A stretch of 64,000 bases of DNA from Chloroflexota bacterium (lineage in GTDB: Bacteria; Chloroflexota; Anaerolineae; Aggregatilineales; J027): positions 1 to 64,000 of the forward strand of contig JABFGB010000029.1 of NCBI GenBank assembly GCA_013112715.1. Reading direction: 5' to 3'. This document shows positions 26,541-35,385 of the stretch, in pieces. Position 1 is the first letter of the stretch, and every line of letters starts with the position of its first letter. Made by a program: the position numbers and the translations under genes. The notes under the pieces were generated by a model. That model had not been told where the DNA came from, did no database searches, and saw nothing but the letters and a program-made list of their open reading frames with translations.

Positions 26541-27637
26541 GAGTTCACTCTCTCCAATGGGGTGAATGCCCCCTCACCATGTTTCAACTGCCGACAGTGG
26601 GTGGTAATCGCTTGTAAAATTTCATCTGGCATGGGGATAACGCCACCCATCCGGCCATAGAAGCCGACGGGGATTTGACCACCCGTTGCCAATCGCACAT
26701 CTTCGATCATTTGTCCGGCGCTCATCTCGACCACCAAACAGGCCCCGATCATATCTGTTAATTCAGAAAGGCGTTTTTCGGGGAAAGGCCACAGCGTCAG
26801 TGGGCGGAAAAGGCCCACTTTTATCCCATTGTCACGCGCAGTCTGCACAGCACTCAACGCGATACGTCCGGCGCTGCCATAGCCCACTACCAACAATTCA
26901 CAGTCATCGGTGTAATATTCAACGAACCGCTGTTCAGCATCCCGAATTTCATGCAGGCGATTCTGAATCTTTTGATTAAATGCTTCCTCTTCTTCGGCCT
27001 TGAGATAAAACGAGGCGATGGAATTGGGTTGGCGACCATCGGCTCCTGTCAAAGCCCAATCGGGACGGTTCGTCCTTACCGACTGCATGGGGGGAAGTTC
27101 GGCAGGTTCCATCATCTGACCAATCAAACCATCAGCCGCAACAATAACAATATGGCGATATTGGTCGGCCAAGTCAAAAGCCAGTGTCGTTAAATCTATC
27201 GCCTCTTGTACTGACGATGGGGCTAACACGATGGGGTGATAATCCCCATGTCCAGCCGAGCGCGTGATTTGGAAATAATCACCTTGCGAGGGGAGGATAT
27301 TGCCCAAACCGGGGCCACCACGCATCACATCTACCACGACGCAGGGTAAGTCCGACCCCGCAATATAGGACAGCCCTTCTTGCATCAAACTAAAACCGGG
27401 GCTAGACGAAGAAGTCATAACCCGCACGCCGGTACATGCTGCGCCATACACCATGTTGATGGCGGCCACTTCGCTTTCGGCTTGCAAGAAGACCCGTTGG
27501 AGTTCAATCATCCGCTTGGACATATGCTCAAGCAGTTCGGTCTGCGGGGTAATGGGATACCCGAAATAGGCTTCAACGCCAGCACGGACAGCCGCCTCAG
27601 CTATGGCGATGTTTCCCTTTAACATTTCTTTTGCCAT
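26537..27637 (-). CDS. vorB: 2-oxoacid:ferredoxin oxidoreductase, alpha subunit (VorB-type)
   Basis: A 366-residue pyrimidine-domain subunit. It opens [20 protein letters not shown], with [15 protein letters not shown], the YPITP block that orients the thiamine. [14 protein letters not shown] and [15 protein letters not shown] are strongly conserved in the group that databases call 3-methyl-2-oxobutanoate dehydrogenase subunit VorB, hence the name. It is not fused to the gamma domain. The actual substrate (2-oxoisovalerate versus 2-oxoglutarate) cannot be decided from sequence alone. It follows the ferredoxin gene by 16 bases. Confidence 0.9.
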   Translation of the reverse strand: MAKEMLKGNIAIAEAAVRAGVEAYFGYPITPQTELLEHMSKRMIELQRVFLQAESEVAAINMVYGAACTGVRVMTSSSSPGFSLMQEGLSYIAGSDLPCVVVDVMRGGPGLGNILPSQGDYFQITRSAGHGDYHPIVLAPSSVQEAIDLTTLAFDLADQYRHIVIVAADGLIGQMMEPAELPPMQSVRTNRPDWALTGADGRQPNSIASFYLKAEEEEAFNQKIQNRLHEIRDAEQRFVEYYTDDCELLVVGYGSAGRIALSAVQTARDNGIKVGLFRPLTLWPFPEKRLSELTDMIGACLVVEMSAGQMIEDVRLATGGQIPVGFYGRMGGVIPMPDEILQAITTHCRQLKHGEGAFTPLERVNS

Positions 27638-27653
27638 TTGTGGATTCCTTCAG

Positions 27654-27911
27654 CTAGCAAGTAACCGCAGCGCGTGCTGCCTTGACGGGCGCTTCACGAT
27701 AGACGGTAATGCAGACATCCGGACAGATCACCGCGCACACTCCACACCCTGTACAGAGTTGTGTGTCGGTTTCATTGAGTGATGCCGGGTGATACCCCTT
27801 CATATTGAGGCGATTGTCTTGCATGGCGATAACTTCTTGGGGGCAAACCGCCGCGCATAGACTGCAACCCTTGCATCGTTCTTGGTCAATAATTATAGTT
27901 CCTTTGGTCAT
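27654..27911 (-). CDS. Ferredoxin-like delta subunit with two 4Fe-4S clusters
   Basis: An 85-residue protein with two typical cluster motifs, CKGCSLCAAVCP and CTGCGVCAVICP. It opens with TKGTIIIDQERC, as in the delta subunits (PorD/VorD) of 2-oxoacid oxidoreductases. It probably carries electrons from the catalytic dimer to free ferredoxin. First gene of the four-gene operon; AAGAGG stands seven bases before the ATG. Confidence 0.93.
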   Translation of the reverse strand: MTKGTIIIDQERCKGCSLCAAVCPQEVIAMQDNRLNMKGYHPASLNETDTQLCTGCGVCAVICPDVCITVYREAPVKAARAAVTC

Positions 27912-28355
27912 TAAACGGCCTCTTTTCTCGGCTCTAGCTATATTCTTACCATACCGAAGGGGTACAGAGGGGCATAGTACAACACGTCATATTTTTAATG
28001 GACAAGTGCAATTTTTATTTTTTAAGGGGAAATTTCCAAATTTTTTGAAATTGTGGATATGTCAGGCAAAGCGCTTAATTTTTTTTGGTGTATGGAAATT
28101 TCTGTTTTTATTGTTTTCGCCGGAAACTTTTTACCACCCGTTCCACGTAAAAAGAGCTATCGCAGACAATGGCAATTGGGCAACTAGAAAAAACGCTCCG
28201 ATTGATTACCCAGCGATAACACGCATTATCACGAGTAATTTCATTTAGATTTTTCGCCCCCGCATCTAGTATAATTTTGCCTTGCAGTTCTGTCTGACTC
28301 AGAGGGGTTAATAAGCGCGTGTATCGCTTCATACACGCTTCAAGGAGAACATTGC
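27912..28355. other. 444-base divergent intergenic region
   Basis: A+T-rich stretch between the Vor operon (minus) and the dihydrolipoyl dehydrogenase gene (plus); no convincing gene. It holds a dyad CTTTTTAC/GTAAAAAG (28127-28154, 12-base spacer), a perfect -10 TATAAT at 28270-28275 pointing toward the dehydrogenase gene with only a poor -35, and a second dyad near the start codon (separate entry). Confidence 0.6.
28317..28338 (+). promoter_or_regulatory. Inverted repeat directly before the lpdA ribosome site
   Basis: GCGTGTAT, six bases, ATACACGC: a perfect eight-base dyad ending four bases before AAGGAG. If TATAAT at 28270 is the -10, the dyad lies in the leader RNA, where it could act as a translational control hairpin or as a repressor site. 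Confidence 0.45.
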
Positions 28356-29768
28356 ATGGCAAAGGAATATGATGTCGTCGTATTAGGTGCGGGGCCAGGG
28401 GGCTATACCGCAGCGATTCGGGCCACTCAATTGGGCCTCAAAACAGCCATTATCGAAAAACAATGGTGGGGTGGGGTCTGTTTAAATGTGGGGTGTATCC
28501 CCTCCAAAGCCCTGCTCCGTAATGCTGAATTGGCCCATATTGTCCGAGATCGGGCGAAGGAATTTGGCTTTATCTATGAAGGTGAGGTCAAGGTAGATTA
28601 TAAAGTCGCGTTTGACCGCAGCCGCCGCGTCGCCACTGGTCGGGTTAAGGGTGTGCAGTTCCTCATGCGGGCCAACAAAATTGACACCTACGAGGGCTGG
28701 GGGACGATCAAAGACAAATCCACCATCGAGGTCGCACTCAATGCGGGTGGCACAGAAACCCTCAAGACCAAAAATTTGATTATCGCGGCGGGCAGTGAGA
28801 CCATGCTGCTACCTAACACCCAAGTCAGCAAGCGGGTTTTGACCTATTTGGAAGTCATTCAACGTGACCATTTACCTAAATCGGCGATTGTAGTGGGCGC
28901 GGGTGCAATTGGCTGTGAGTTTGCCTATATCATGCACAATTATGGCACCAAGGTGACGATGGTTGAATTTATGCCCCATATGCTGCCGCGTGAAGATGTG
29001 GATGTCTCCACCGAACTCGAAAAGCAGTACAAGAAAATGGGCGTCAAAGTTATGACGGGGACAAAGGTCGAAAAGATTGAAGAACTCCCCGACAAGGTGC
29101 GTGTCACCGTGACCACGCCTGACGGCAAGCAAGAAGTGCTGGAAGCAGAAGAAGTGCTCCAATCTATTGGCTTCCGACCCCGCACCAAAGGCTATGGGCT
29201 TGAGAATATCAAAGGCCTCAACGTTTCGGAAAAAGGCGGCGCGATTGAAATTGACGAGCGCATGGCAACTAATATCCCCGGCGTGTGGGCGATTGGTGAC
29301 GTGACAGGAAAATTGATGTTGGCGCATGTGGCCGAAGCGATGGCGATGATCTGCTGTGAAAATATCGCGGGAGTCGAAACCATCACGCTTGATTATGCCA
29401 TGCTGCCACGCGCCACCTACTGTCAGCCACAGGTTGCCAGTTTTGGGTATACCGAAGCCGAGGCCAAAGAAAAAGGCTATGACATCGCTGTGTACAGCTT
29501 CCCCTTCCAAGCCAACGCCAAAGCACATGGGCTTGGTGAGAACATCGGCTTTATAAAACTCATCTCCGATAAGCGCTATGGCGAAATCTTGGGGGCACAC
29601 TTGATTGGCCCGGACGTGACTGAACTGCTGCCAGAATTGACCCTCGCCCACTATGCTGAATTGACAGCCGAGGAAATTGGCCGAAATGTTCATGCCCACC
29701 CGACGTTAAGCGAAGTGCTGAAAGAGGCGGCACATGGGATTTTAGGTCACTCCATCAACATGGCCTAG
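28356..29768 (+). CDS. lpdA: Dihydrolipoyl dehydrogenase (E3)
   Basis: A 470-residue FAD disulfide oxidoreductase that re-oxidises dihydrolipoamide with NAD+. The FAD glycine motif is [12 protein letters not shown]; the redox disulfide is Cys42/Cys47 in [13 protein letters not shown]; the NAD motif is [14 protein letters not shown]; the dimer-interface base is in [19 protein letters not shown] lies eight bases upstream. No E1 or E2 subunit gene and no glycine cleavage gene is nearby, so its complex must be encoded elsewhere, or it serves the glycine system. A terminator follows 15 bases after the stop. Confidence 0.95.
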   Translation: MAKEYDVVVLGAGPGGYTAAIRATQLGLKTAIIEKQWWGGVCLNVGCIPSKALLRNAELAHIVRDRAKEFGFIYEGEVKVDYKVAFDRSRRVATGRVKGVQFLMRANKIDTYEGWGTIKDKSTIEVALNAGGTETLKTKNLIIAAGSETMLLPNTQVSKRVLTYLEVIQRDHLPKSAIVVGAGAIGCEFAYIMHNYGTKVTMVEFMPHMLPREDVDVSTELEKQYKKMGVKVMTGTKVEKIEELPDKVRVTVTTPDGKQEVLEAEEVLQSIGFRPRTKGYGLENIKGLNVSEKGGAIEIDERMATNIPGVWAIGDVTGKLMLAHVAEAMAMICCENIAGVETITLDYAMLPRATYCQPQVASFGYTEAEAKEKGYDIAVYSFPFQANAKAHGLGENIGFIKLISDKRYGEILGAHLIGPDVTELLPELTLAHYAELTAEEIGRNVHAHPTLSEVLKEAAHGILGHSINMA

Positions 29769-29783
29769 ACCGGAAAACCAACA

Positions 29784-29809
29784 GGGCGGGTGATGAACCT
29801 GCTCTTTTT
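29784..29809 (+). terminator. Terminator of the lpdA gene
   Basis: GGGCGGGT pairs with ACCTGCTC (two wobble pairs) around a short loop and runs into TTTTT. Confidence 0.75.
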
Positions 29810-29944
29810 GTTCATTTAACAGTTTAAAAAATTCAAACCCTATTCTTTTTTCATTGCGAACGTTTTAGTTCTTTGGGACAATTAAGGATATTTAAAGTTG
29901 AGATTTCGATCCCGCTGGCAACCATCAAGCATAAGAGGCAACCT

Positions 29945-30952
29945 GTGTTAACGAGTAGCGACTCACTGGACGACTTATTCATTTTTTCGGGGGAGTCCAA
30001 TCTCCCATTGGCAGAAGATATTTGCCGTTTGCTGGGGGTGCCATTGCGACCTACCCACTATAAACGGTTTAGCAATGACAATTTGTGGATTCAACTGGGC
30101 GAAAGTGTACGTGGCAAGGATGTCTATATTATCCAGTCACTTTCCGAACCCGCTCAAGACCACCTCATGCAGTTGTTGATGATGTTGAATGTCGCCAAAA
30201 CAGGTGCGGCTAGTCGTGTAACAGCGGTTATCCCTCATTTTTCCTACAGCCGCTCCGACAAAAAAGATGCCCCCCGAATTTGCATCACAGCCCGATTGGT
30301 GGCCGATTTGATCACGCAGTCCGGGGCAGACCGTGTGATTACGATGGCGCTCCATGCCAGCCAAGTACATGGGTTTTTCAGCATTCCGCTTGACCATCTC
30401 ACCAGCACCTACATTTTGTCCCAATATTTCCGCCGCCGTGACCTAAGCGAGACGGTATTGGTCTCCCCCGACACGGGGTATGCCAAAAATGCCGCACGTT
30501 TTGCCAAATTGCTTAATCTGCCACTGGCGATTGGGACAAAGGTACGACATGGCGATTCGGAAGTCGAAGTAGATGACGTGCTATGGAGTGGGCAGTTTGG
30601 ACGCAAGGCTATCATTATTGATGATGAGATTGCGACGGGCGGCACAATGGTCAAGATGTCAGAGACCCTGCGGGATCGTTATGGCGTCGAAGAAATCTTT
30701 CTTGCCTGCACGCATGGCATCTTTTCGGGCAGTGCCGTCCAGAAAATTAACGAGGTGGACATTGTGACCGAGGTGGTCTGCACCGATACAGTCTATACAC
30801 CCCGCGCCCATCAGCTTAAAAAGCTGCATATTGAGACTATTGCCCCCGTCTTGGCAGAGGGGATTCGTTGCAATCATCTTGGGCAGTCGGTGGGTAGTCT
30901 CTTTACCTTCTGGCAGGAAGGCACTCCGAAAGAACTCGCAGGCGGAGACTAA
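29945..30952 (+). CDS. prs: Ribose-phosphate pyrophosphokinase (PRPP synthetase)
   Basis: About 335 residues. It makes PRPP from ribose 5-phosphate and ATP for nucleotide, His and Trp synthesis. Blocks seen: FSGESNLPLAEDICRLLGV at the N-terminus, VIPHFSYSRSDKKD (the flexible ATP-binding region), VSPDTGYAKNAARFAKLL and the PRPP-binding loop IIDDEIATGGTMVK. The GTG at 29945 is chosen, with AGAGG six bases upstream; an in-frame TTG at 29873 would add 24 residues without similarity to the family start. Some residues differ from classical PRPP synthetases (for example RSDKKDAPR for RQDRKxxxR), so it may belong to a divergent subgroup. Confidence 0.88.
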   Translation: MLTSSDSLDDLFIFSGESNLPLAEDICRLLGVPLRPTHYKRFSNDNLWIQLGESVRGKDVYIIQSLSEPAQDHLMQLLMMLNVAKTGAASRVTAVIPHFSYSRSDKKDAPRICITARLVADLITQSGADRVITMALHASQVHGFFSIPLDHLTSTYILSQYFRRRDLSETVLVSPDTGYAKNAARFAKLLNLPLAIGTKVRHGDSEVEVDDVLWSGQFGRKAIIIDDEIATGGTMVKMSETLRDRYGVEEIFLACTHGIFSGSAVQKINEVDIVTEVVCTDTVYTPRAHQLKKLHIETIAPVLAEGIRCNHLGQSVGSLFTFWQEGTPKELAGGD

Positions 30953-31229
30953 ACTCGGCTGACACTTCAGATAGATTTCCACTGTGTGGCTGCATTCGCT
31001 GTGAAACTTTGCTTGGCGGTTCTGCGTATGACATTCATGTGCGGTTGTTGCTTGGCAGCGATGGATGGGCAGTGTATGACAACCTTTAAGCATATTCATG
31101 GGTTTCCCTGCATTTGTTAGCATCCAATGACATGTCAGCATCGCCTAGAGTTTTTGCACTCACCTGTTGATTGAGACTCTAGTTCATATCAAGTAAATCC
31201 GGCAAGTTCCTTGCAAGGAGTGAAATCTG

Positions 31230-33773
31230 ATGTCCAAAACCCATCTGCGGAAAATCTTTAGGGATATTCTTTCGCGCAAAGGGCGTACAGCACTGGTGGT
31301 CCTCAGTATTATGATTGGTGTCTTTGGTGTAACCACCCTTGCGGGGATGGGTGATCTCTTGATTTCCCAGTTAAACGAAGACCTCAACGAAAACGAAATA
31401 GCGATGACCCATGTCTATGTCGTCTCGAGTGGAGGACAGCTTTCACTGGATGACAATCAAGCCTTTATAGACAGTCTACAGGCGCTACCCGGTGTGGAAC
31501 AGGTCGAAGGGCAGGCTATTTATCCGATAGACTGGCATTCACTTGGCGATGATGATTTTGAGGCGGGGTCGGTCATCGCTTTTAGCAAACCATTTGAGGA
31601 AGTCCACCTAGAACCGATTTCGCGTGTGGTGGAAGGACGATTCCCGGTAGAAGGGCAGCGCGAAATTGCGGTGGAACAGCGGTTTGCCGACAAACACAAA
31701 ACCGAAATTGGCGATCAAATCGTTTTTCGTGGGTCAGAGGATACGGTTTGGACAATCGTCGGCATCGTATTTCAACCCTATCAAACCATGACGCCCCATT
31801 CCACCGATGTAACCAACCCGGCAACCCGTCCAGTGACCAATATCTATGCCACCTATGCGGATGCCCAGTCCATTGTTGGCTTCCCCGGTTTCAGTTCGTT
31901 CTCGGCGCGTTATACGGATGTGGAAACCGCACGCAATGGGTTAAACGAGTTTATCAGTGTCATTGCTTCCGAAACACCCTACATCACCGTTTTCAGTTTC
32001 ATTGATGATCCTGAAGAAAATGCGTTGGTAGAGGGGACGGCTACGATCACCAATATTCTCAATATTTTGGGGATACTGGCGATGATCGTGTCGGCATTCT
32101 TGGTGGTCAATGTCATCAATACCATTGTGGTGGAACAAAAGCGTCAAATTGGGGTGATGAAATCACTTGGCGTGTCCCGTTCAGGTAACTTTGTCATTTA
32201 TGCAGGGCAGGCGTTCGTATATGGGGTTATGGGAACGATTTTGGGCGTCATACTCGCCGTGCCTGCTGCATCATTGATGGCACAGGCCATTGCCCCATTG
32301 TCTGGCACGTACATTCAAGGGTTCAACGTTTCGGTGACGGGGGTAGTAATTGGTGTCATTCTTGGGCTACTGATTCCCGTCCTTGCATCGCTGATTCCAG
32401 TCTTCAACGGCACACGTGTCACCATTTTGGAAGCTATGACTGACCTCGGCATCGGCGTTACCACTAGAATGCACACCAAAACGAGCTTGCCGAGTAAAAT
32501 CGGGGTGGGTTTGCTGGCACTGGTCTTTTTGCCGCTGTTGATTATTTTTGGTGTCATATGGGGGTTAATGGCGGCCATCTTATGGCTAATGCGGCAGTTA
32601 CCTTTGCCGCTCAATTTCCAGCATGGCATCAACAACGTCAATACCAAAAAACGCCGTTTGGTGCTGACTGTACTCACTCTGACTTTAGCCTCGGCAGCGT
32701 TTATGGGGGTGACAGCGCTTTTCGCCTCGTTGGATGAAGCGATCGAAACCATCTTTGATACGTTCGATACCGAAATTCAGATGACGACCCAAAAAGCCGA
32801 AGACCCAGCCCGTGTCCAGCAGATTTTGATGGAAAATGTGGACAGCATTGCCAGTATTACGCCGGGCTATTCGGTATCCGTCGGTCTGGAAGGTTATACC
32901 GCGCCAGAGAACAGCTTTAGTGCGGGCGACCAAGTACAAGCGTTCGGGGTTGACCCAACGGCTGGCATGATCCACTTCCGCCTGACCAGCGGCACAGGCT
33001 GGGAAGATGACCCGACCCGCAAAGGTGTCATCCTCAATCGGTCAGTCGCAGAGAATATCGGCAAAAAGGCAGGCGATACGGTACGCATTTCGATTGGTGG
33101 GCAGACCTATGAATATGAGGTCATTGGGGTAGATCGCTGGCCCTTTGATACCATCTTTTTTGAGTGGTCGGAACTTGCCCGCATTGCTGGTTATACCAAT
33201 GCAGAAGGCAACCCAACCCCCGGTGTCTTTAATATTGACCTCAAGGGTAATCCTGATGCGGACGAGGTGGCGGATATTATTGACGAAATCAAAGCCGTGG
33301 CAGCGGCAAATGGGATTCAAGCGGTTTACGCCAATCAACCCCAAAATGAAGAGGACATTTCGCAGTTCGTTTCTACATTTGGGATGGTCTTCAATCTGAC
33401 CTCAGTCGTGATGGCGATGGTCGGGGCCATCGGACTGCTGGCAACGCTCTCAATGGCGGTCTTGGAGCGCCGTAAGGAAATCGGGGTGATGCGTTCGCTG
33501 GGTGCAGGGTCAACGACGATTATGGTGCAGTTTCTCGTCGAGGGCATCCTCGTGGCAATTATCGCGTGGCTGATCGGGCTTCCGTTAAGCTACCTGCTCG
33601 GCATAGGCATCAACACCGCGCTGGAACTTGAGGACTTTTTCACCTTTGAATATCCAATCCTCGTCGCCCTACAAGGATTATTCGGCATCATTGTGCTGGC
33701 GACAATTGCCAGTGCGTGGCCTTCCATCGCGGCTGCACGTGAGACCGTCTCGGATATTTTGCGTTATCAATAA
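31230..33773 (+). CDS. FtsX/MacB-type ABC transporter permease, no adjacent ATPase
   Basis: An 847-residue membrane protein with two FtsX-like halves. The N-terminal helix follows RKIFRDILSRKGRTALVVLS; a MacB-like extracytoplasmic domain (about 50-270) follows. The first FtsX core begins near residue 275 (LGILAMIVSAFLVVNVINTI, then QIGVMKSLGVSRSGNF). A second extracytoplasmic domain and a second core (RRKEIGVMRSLGAGSTTIM) end the protein. Such permeases export lipids, peptides or drugs, or transmit force, with a LolD-type ATPase. No ATPase is next to it. AAGGAG precedes the ATG; a strong terminator follows the stop. The 277-base stretch before it shows nothing else I can name. Confidence 0.9.
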   Translation: MSKTHLRKIFRDILSRKGRTALVVLSIMIGVFGVTTLAGMGDLLISQLNEDLNENEIAMTHVYVVSSGGQLSLDDNQAFIDSLQALPGVEQVEGQAIYPIDWHSLGDDDFEAGSVIAFSKPFEEVHLEPISRVVEGRFPVEGQREIAVEQRFADKHKTEIGDQIVFRGSEDTVWTIVGIVFQPYQTMTPHSTDVTNPATRPVTNIYATYADAQSIVGFPGFSSFSARYTDVETARNGLNEFISVIASETPYITVFSFIDDPEENALVEGTATITNILNILGILAMIVSAFLVVNVINTIVVEQKRQIGVMKSLGVSRSGNFVIYAGQAFVYGVMGTILGVILAVPAASLMAQAIAPLSGTYIQGFNVSVTGVVIGVILGLLIPVLASLIPVFNGTRVTILEAMTDLGIGVTTRMHTKTSLPSKIGVGLLALVFLPLLIIFGVIWGLMAAILWLMRQLPLPLNFQHGINNVNTKKRRLVLTVLTLTLASAAFMGVTALFASLDEAIETIFDTFDTEIQMTTQKAEDPARVQQILMENVDSIASITPGYSVSVGLEGYTAPENSFSAGDQVQAFGVDPTAGMIHFRLTSGTGWEDDPTRKGVILNRSVAENIGKKAGDTVRISIGGQTYEYEVIGVDRWPFDTIFFEWSELARIAGYTNAEGNPTPGVFNIDLKGNPDADEVADIIDEIKAVAAANGIQAVYANQPQNEEDISQFVSTFGMVFNLTSVVMAMVGAIGLLATLSMAVLERRKEIGVMRSLGAGSTTIMVQFLVEGILVAIIAWLIGLPLSYLLGIGINTALELEDFFTFEYPILVALQGLFGIIVLATIASAWPSIAAARETVSDILRYQ

Positions 33774-33797
33774 GCCAGATACGCCCTGAGAGGCTAT

Positions 33798-33838
33798 AAT
33801 CGGCATGACGAGACCCCTATCATGCCGATTTTTTGTTT
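33798..33838 (+). terminator. Strong terminator behind the orphan FtsX permease gene
   Basis: AATCGGCATGA pairs perfectly with TCATGCCGATT (11 pairs) around an 11-base loop, followed by TTTTGTTTT. Confidence 0.9.
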
Positions 33839-33841
33839 TCG

Positions 33842-34363
33842 CTAGGGCATAAATATTTTGATGAGGGCCGTAATCTCAGCTAGATGGTGGTCGTCATGTT
33901 CGGCGACAAAATAAGCGTGGTCAATCAGCCGCATGGATGCATCAAGGCGGGGATGGAGCGCGGATCGTTTCACAAAATCCTCATCCGCATTTTCCAAGCG
34001 CTGCACCAATTGGAGACGCTGTGCCCGAAAATTGGCTAAAATCGTTTGGAGATTTTGCGCATTATGATTGGCCTCATAGGTTTTGCGATTATCAAGGTCA
34101 GCCGCACGTAATCTCGGTAATTTTTGCTCAAAATCATCCACTCGCCCCAGCCACAATTCCTCTAAATCGAGCAGATGTCCGACATTTTCTTGGATAGACC
34201 AGCGATCCCCCAAGCGGCGTGTCAAAATATTTTTAGGAAGTCCGGCTACACGGGTTTCCAATCGGGCAGGTGTGCCCCGTAGGCGCTCAATAATGTTGGG
34301 ATACATCCACAAAGGCAAGTTGAAATCAAATGGTCGGCTAAACCAATCTACTGGATGCAGCAT
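33842..34363 (-). CDS. DinB-family metalloprotein
   Basis: A 173-residue DinB/YfiT-fold four-helix protein. The three His expected for the metal site are present: one in NVGHLLDLEELW and two in AEHDDHHLAEI. WSIQENVGHL matches the family's second-helix entry. Members are metal-dependent enzymes, often thiol-S-transferases using bacillithiol or mycothiol, but this one's thiol and reaction are unknown. The gene stands alone between convergent and same-strand neighbours. Confidence 0.85.
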   Translation of the reverse strand: MLHPVDWFSRPFDFNLPLWMYPNIIERLRGTPARLETRVAGLPKNILTRRLGDRWSIQENVGHLLDLEELWLGRVDDFEQKLPRLRAADLDNRKTYEANHNAQNLQTILANFRAQRLQLVQRLENADEDFVKRSALHPRLDASMRLIDHAYFVAEHDDHHLAEITALIKIFMP

Positions 34364-34430
34364 GAAGCAACCCTCCTGTTTAGGAAATTACCATTTTTGA
34401 ACATCAAATGTTGCCCCGTATGCGAAATAC

Positions 34431-35294
34431 TTATTTTAGACCAAGCGCATCCTCACGCGACCAATGCTGACGGCGGGCTTCAATTTCGGCATAACTAGGC
34501 AGATGGCTTACCCCTTGATGTTCAATAATAATAGACGCCGCCACCGTGCCAAAAATCGCCGCTTCAATCGGGTCGCCTGTTTCGTAATAGCGGATAAAAA
34601 AGGCCACCGCGATGACATCGCCAGCGCCTGTTGGGTCAGATACTTCTGCCGGAGCCGCTTTGATGGAAATTTCTTGACCGCCGTGCATCAAAATCGCCCC
34701 CAGTGGCCCGCGTGTATATAAAACGGTTGGACCTGCTGCTGCCCATGAGCGCACGGTATCAATATCGCCGTGAATATCCTCTTCGCTAAGGCAGAGAGCT
34801 TTCAAATAGGGCAGCATCTTATCGGCATCATGCCATGCGACCTTGTGAACATGATGATTTTCATCCACGAGGCGCATCCAGCCCTGCGGCGTTGCCACCA
34901 CCCACGCATTTTGGAACTGGGCCGCGATTTCGGGACTGACCTCATTTCCAAGCGGGGCAAGATGTACAATGTCTTGAGCAGGGTCGAGTTTTCGCACCAT
35001 CTCAACGGGAATATCCCCGGCGCGAGCAGGCATCAACTGATGGCGCTTGCCGGTCACTTTGTCATATTGATTATCAAAAGTGGTGGTTTGGGCCGTTGGA
35101 TGGATATGCCATTTCACACGTGGATCAAGATCAGCCGGAGAGGGATGGGGTTCGCCGATGGTCAGCACGGTGACATCTACGCCCAATTCCGCAGCGACAA
35201 GCCCACTATAGGTGACTGTACCGCCCCAGACATACCCTTCCGGCACATTCGGGGCAATGTCTTTGGTGAAATAGCCAATTAAGGTGTAGCGCAT
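34431..35294 (-). CDS. PfkB-family sugar/nucleoside kinase
   Basis: A 287-residue ribokinase-fold kinase. It opens RYTLIGYFTKDIAPNVPEGY with the glycine pair in VWGGTVTYSGL; the catalytic Asp and anion hole are in SDPTGAGDVIAVAFF. It is shorter than ribokinase, and the N-terminal lid seems reduced. It resembles a group of PfkB proteins that includes inositol- and nucleoside-type kinases, but the substrate cannot be assigned. It is the gene after RNase J on the same strand, separated by a terminator-like hairpin. Confidence 0.85.
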   Translation of the reverse strand: MRYTLIGYFTKDIAPNVPEGYVWGGTVTYSGLVAAELGVDVTVLTIGEPHPSPADLDPRVKWHIHPTAQTTTFDNQYDKVTGKRHQLMPARAGDIPVEMVRKLDPAQDIVHLAPLGNEVSPEIAAQFQNAWVVATPQGWMRLVDENHHVHKVAWHDADKMLPYLKALCLSEEDIHGDIDTVRSWAAAGPTVLYTRGPLGAILMHGGQEISIKAAPAEVSDPTGAGDVIAVAFFIRYYETGDPIEAAIFGTVAASIIIEHQGVSHLPSYAEIEARRQHWSREDALGLK

Positions 35295-35313
35295 TTTTTA
35301 GCCTTGTAATGAG

Positions 35314-35346
35314 TAAAAATGAGGGCGGCTATCGAAAAACCGCCCC
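35314..35346 (-). terminator. Terminator behind RNase J
   Basis: On the minus strand GGGCGG pairs with CCGCCC around a loop rich in T, followed by TCATTTTTAC. It lies 40 bases after the RNase J stop. Confidence 0.65.
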
Positions 35347-35385
35347 AATTATTAATTGAAAGGATGGGTACGGGCAAATCTCGTG

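Noticed and set aside
27912..28355. Possible riboswitch or small RNA in the longest gap
   Set aside because: Two dyads and A+T-rich runs were seen, but no conserved riboswitch core or 6S/SRP-like fold could be recognised.
28108..28362. 84-codon minus-strand frame in the Vor/lpdA gap
   Set aside because: Its start would lie inside lpdA, it covers both dyads and shows no recognisable protein features.
28872..29699. 275-codon open frame antisense to lpdA
   Set aside because: Shadow of a well-conserved gene; composition is His/Phe-rich as expected from reading the opposite strand.
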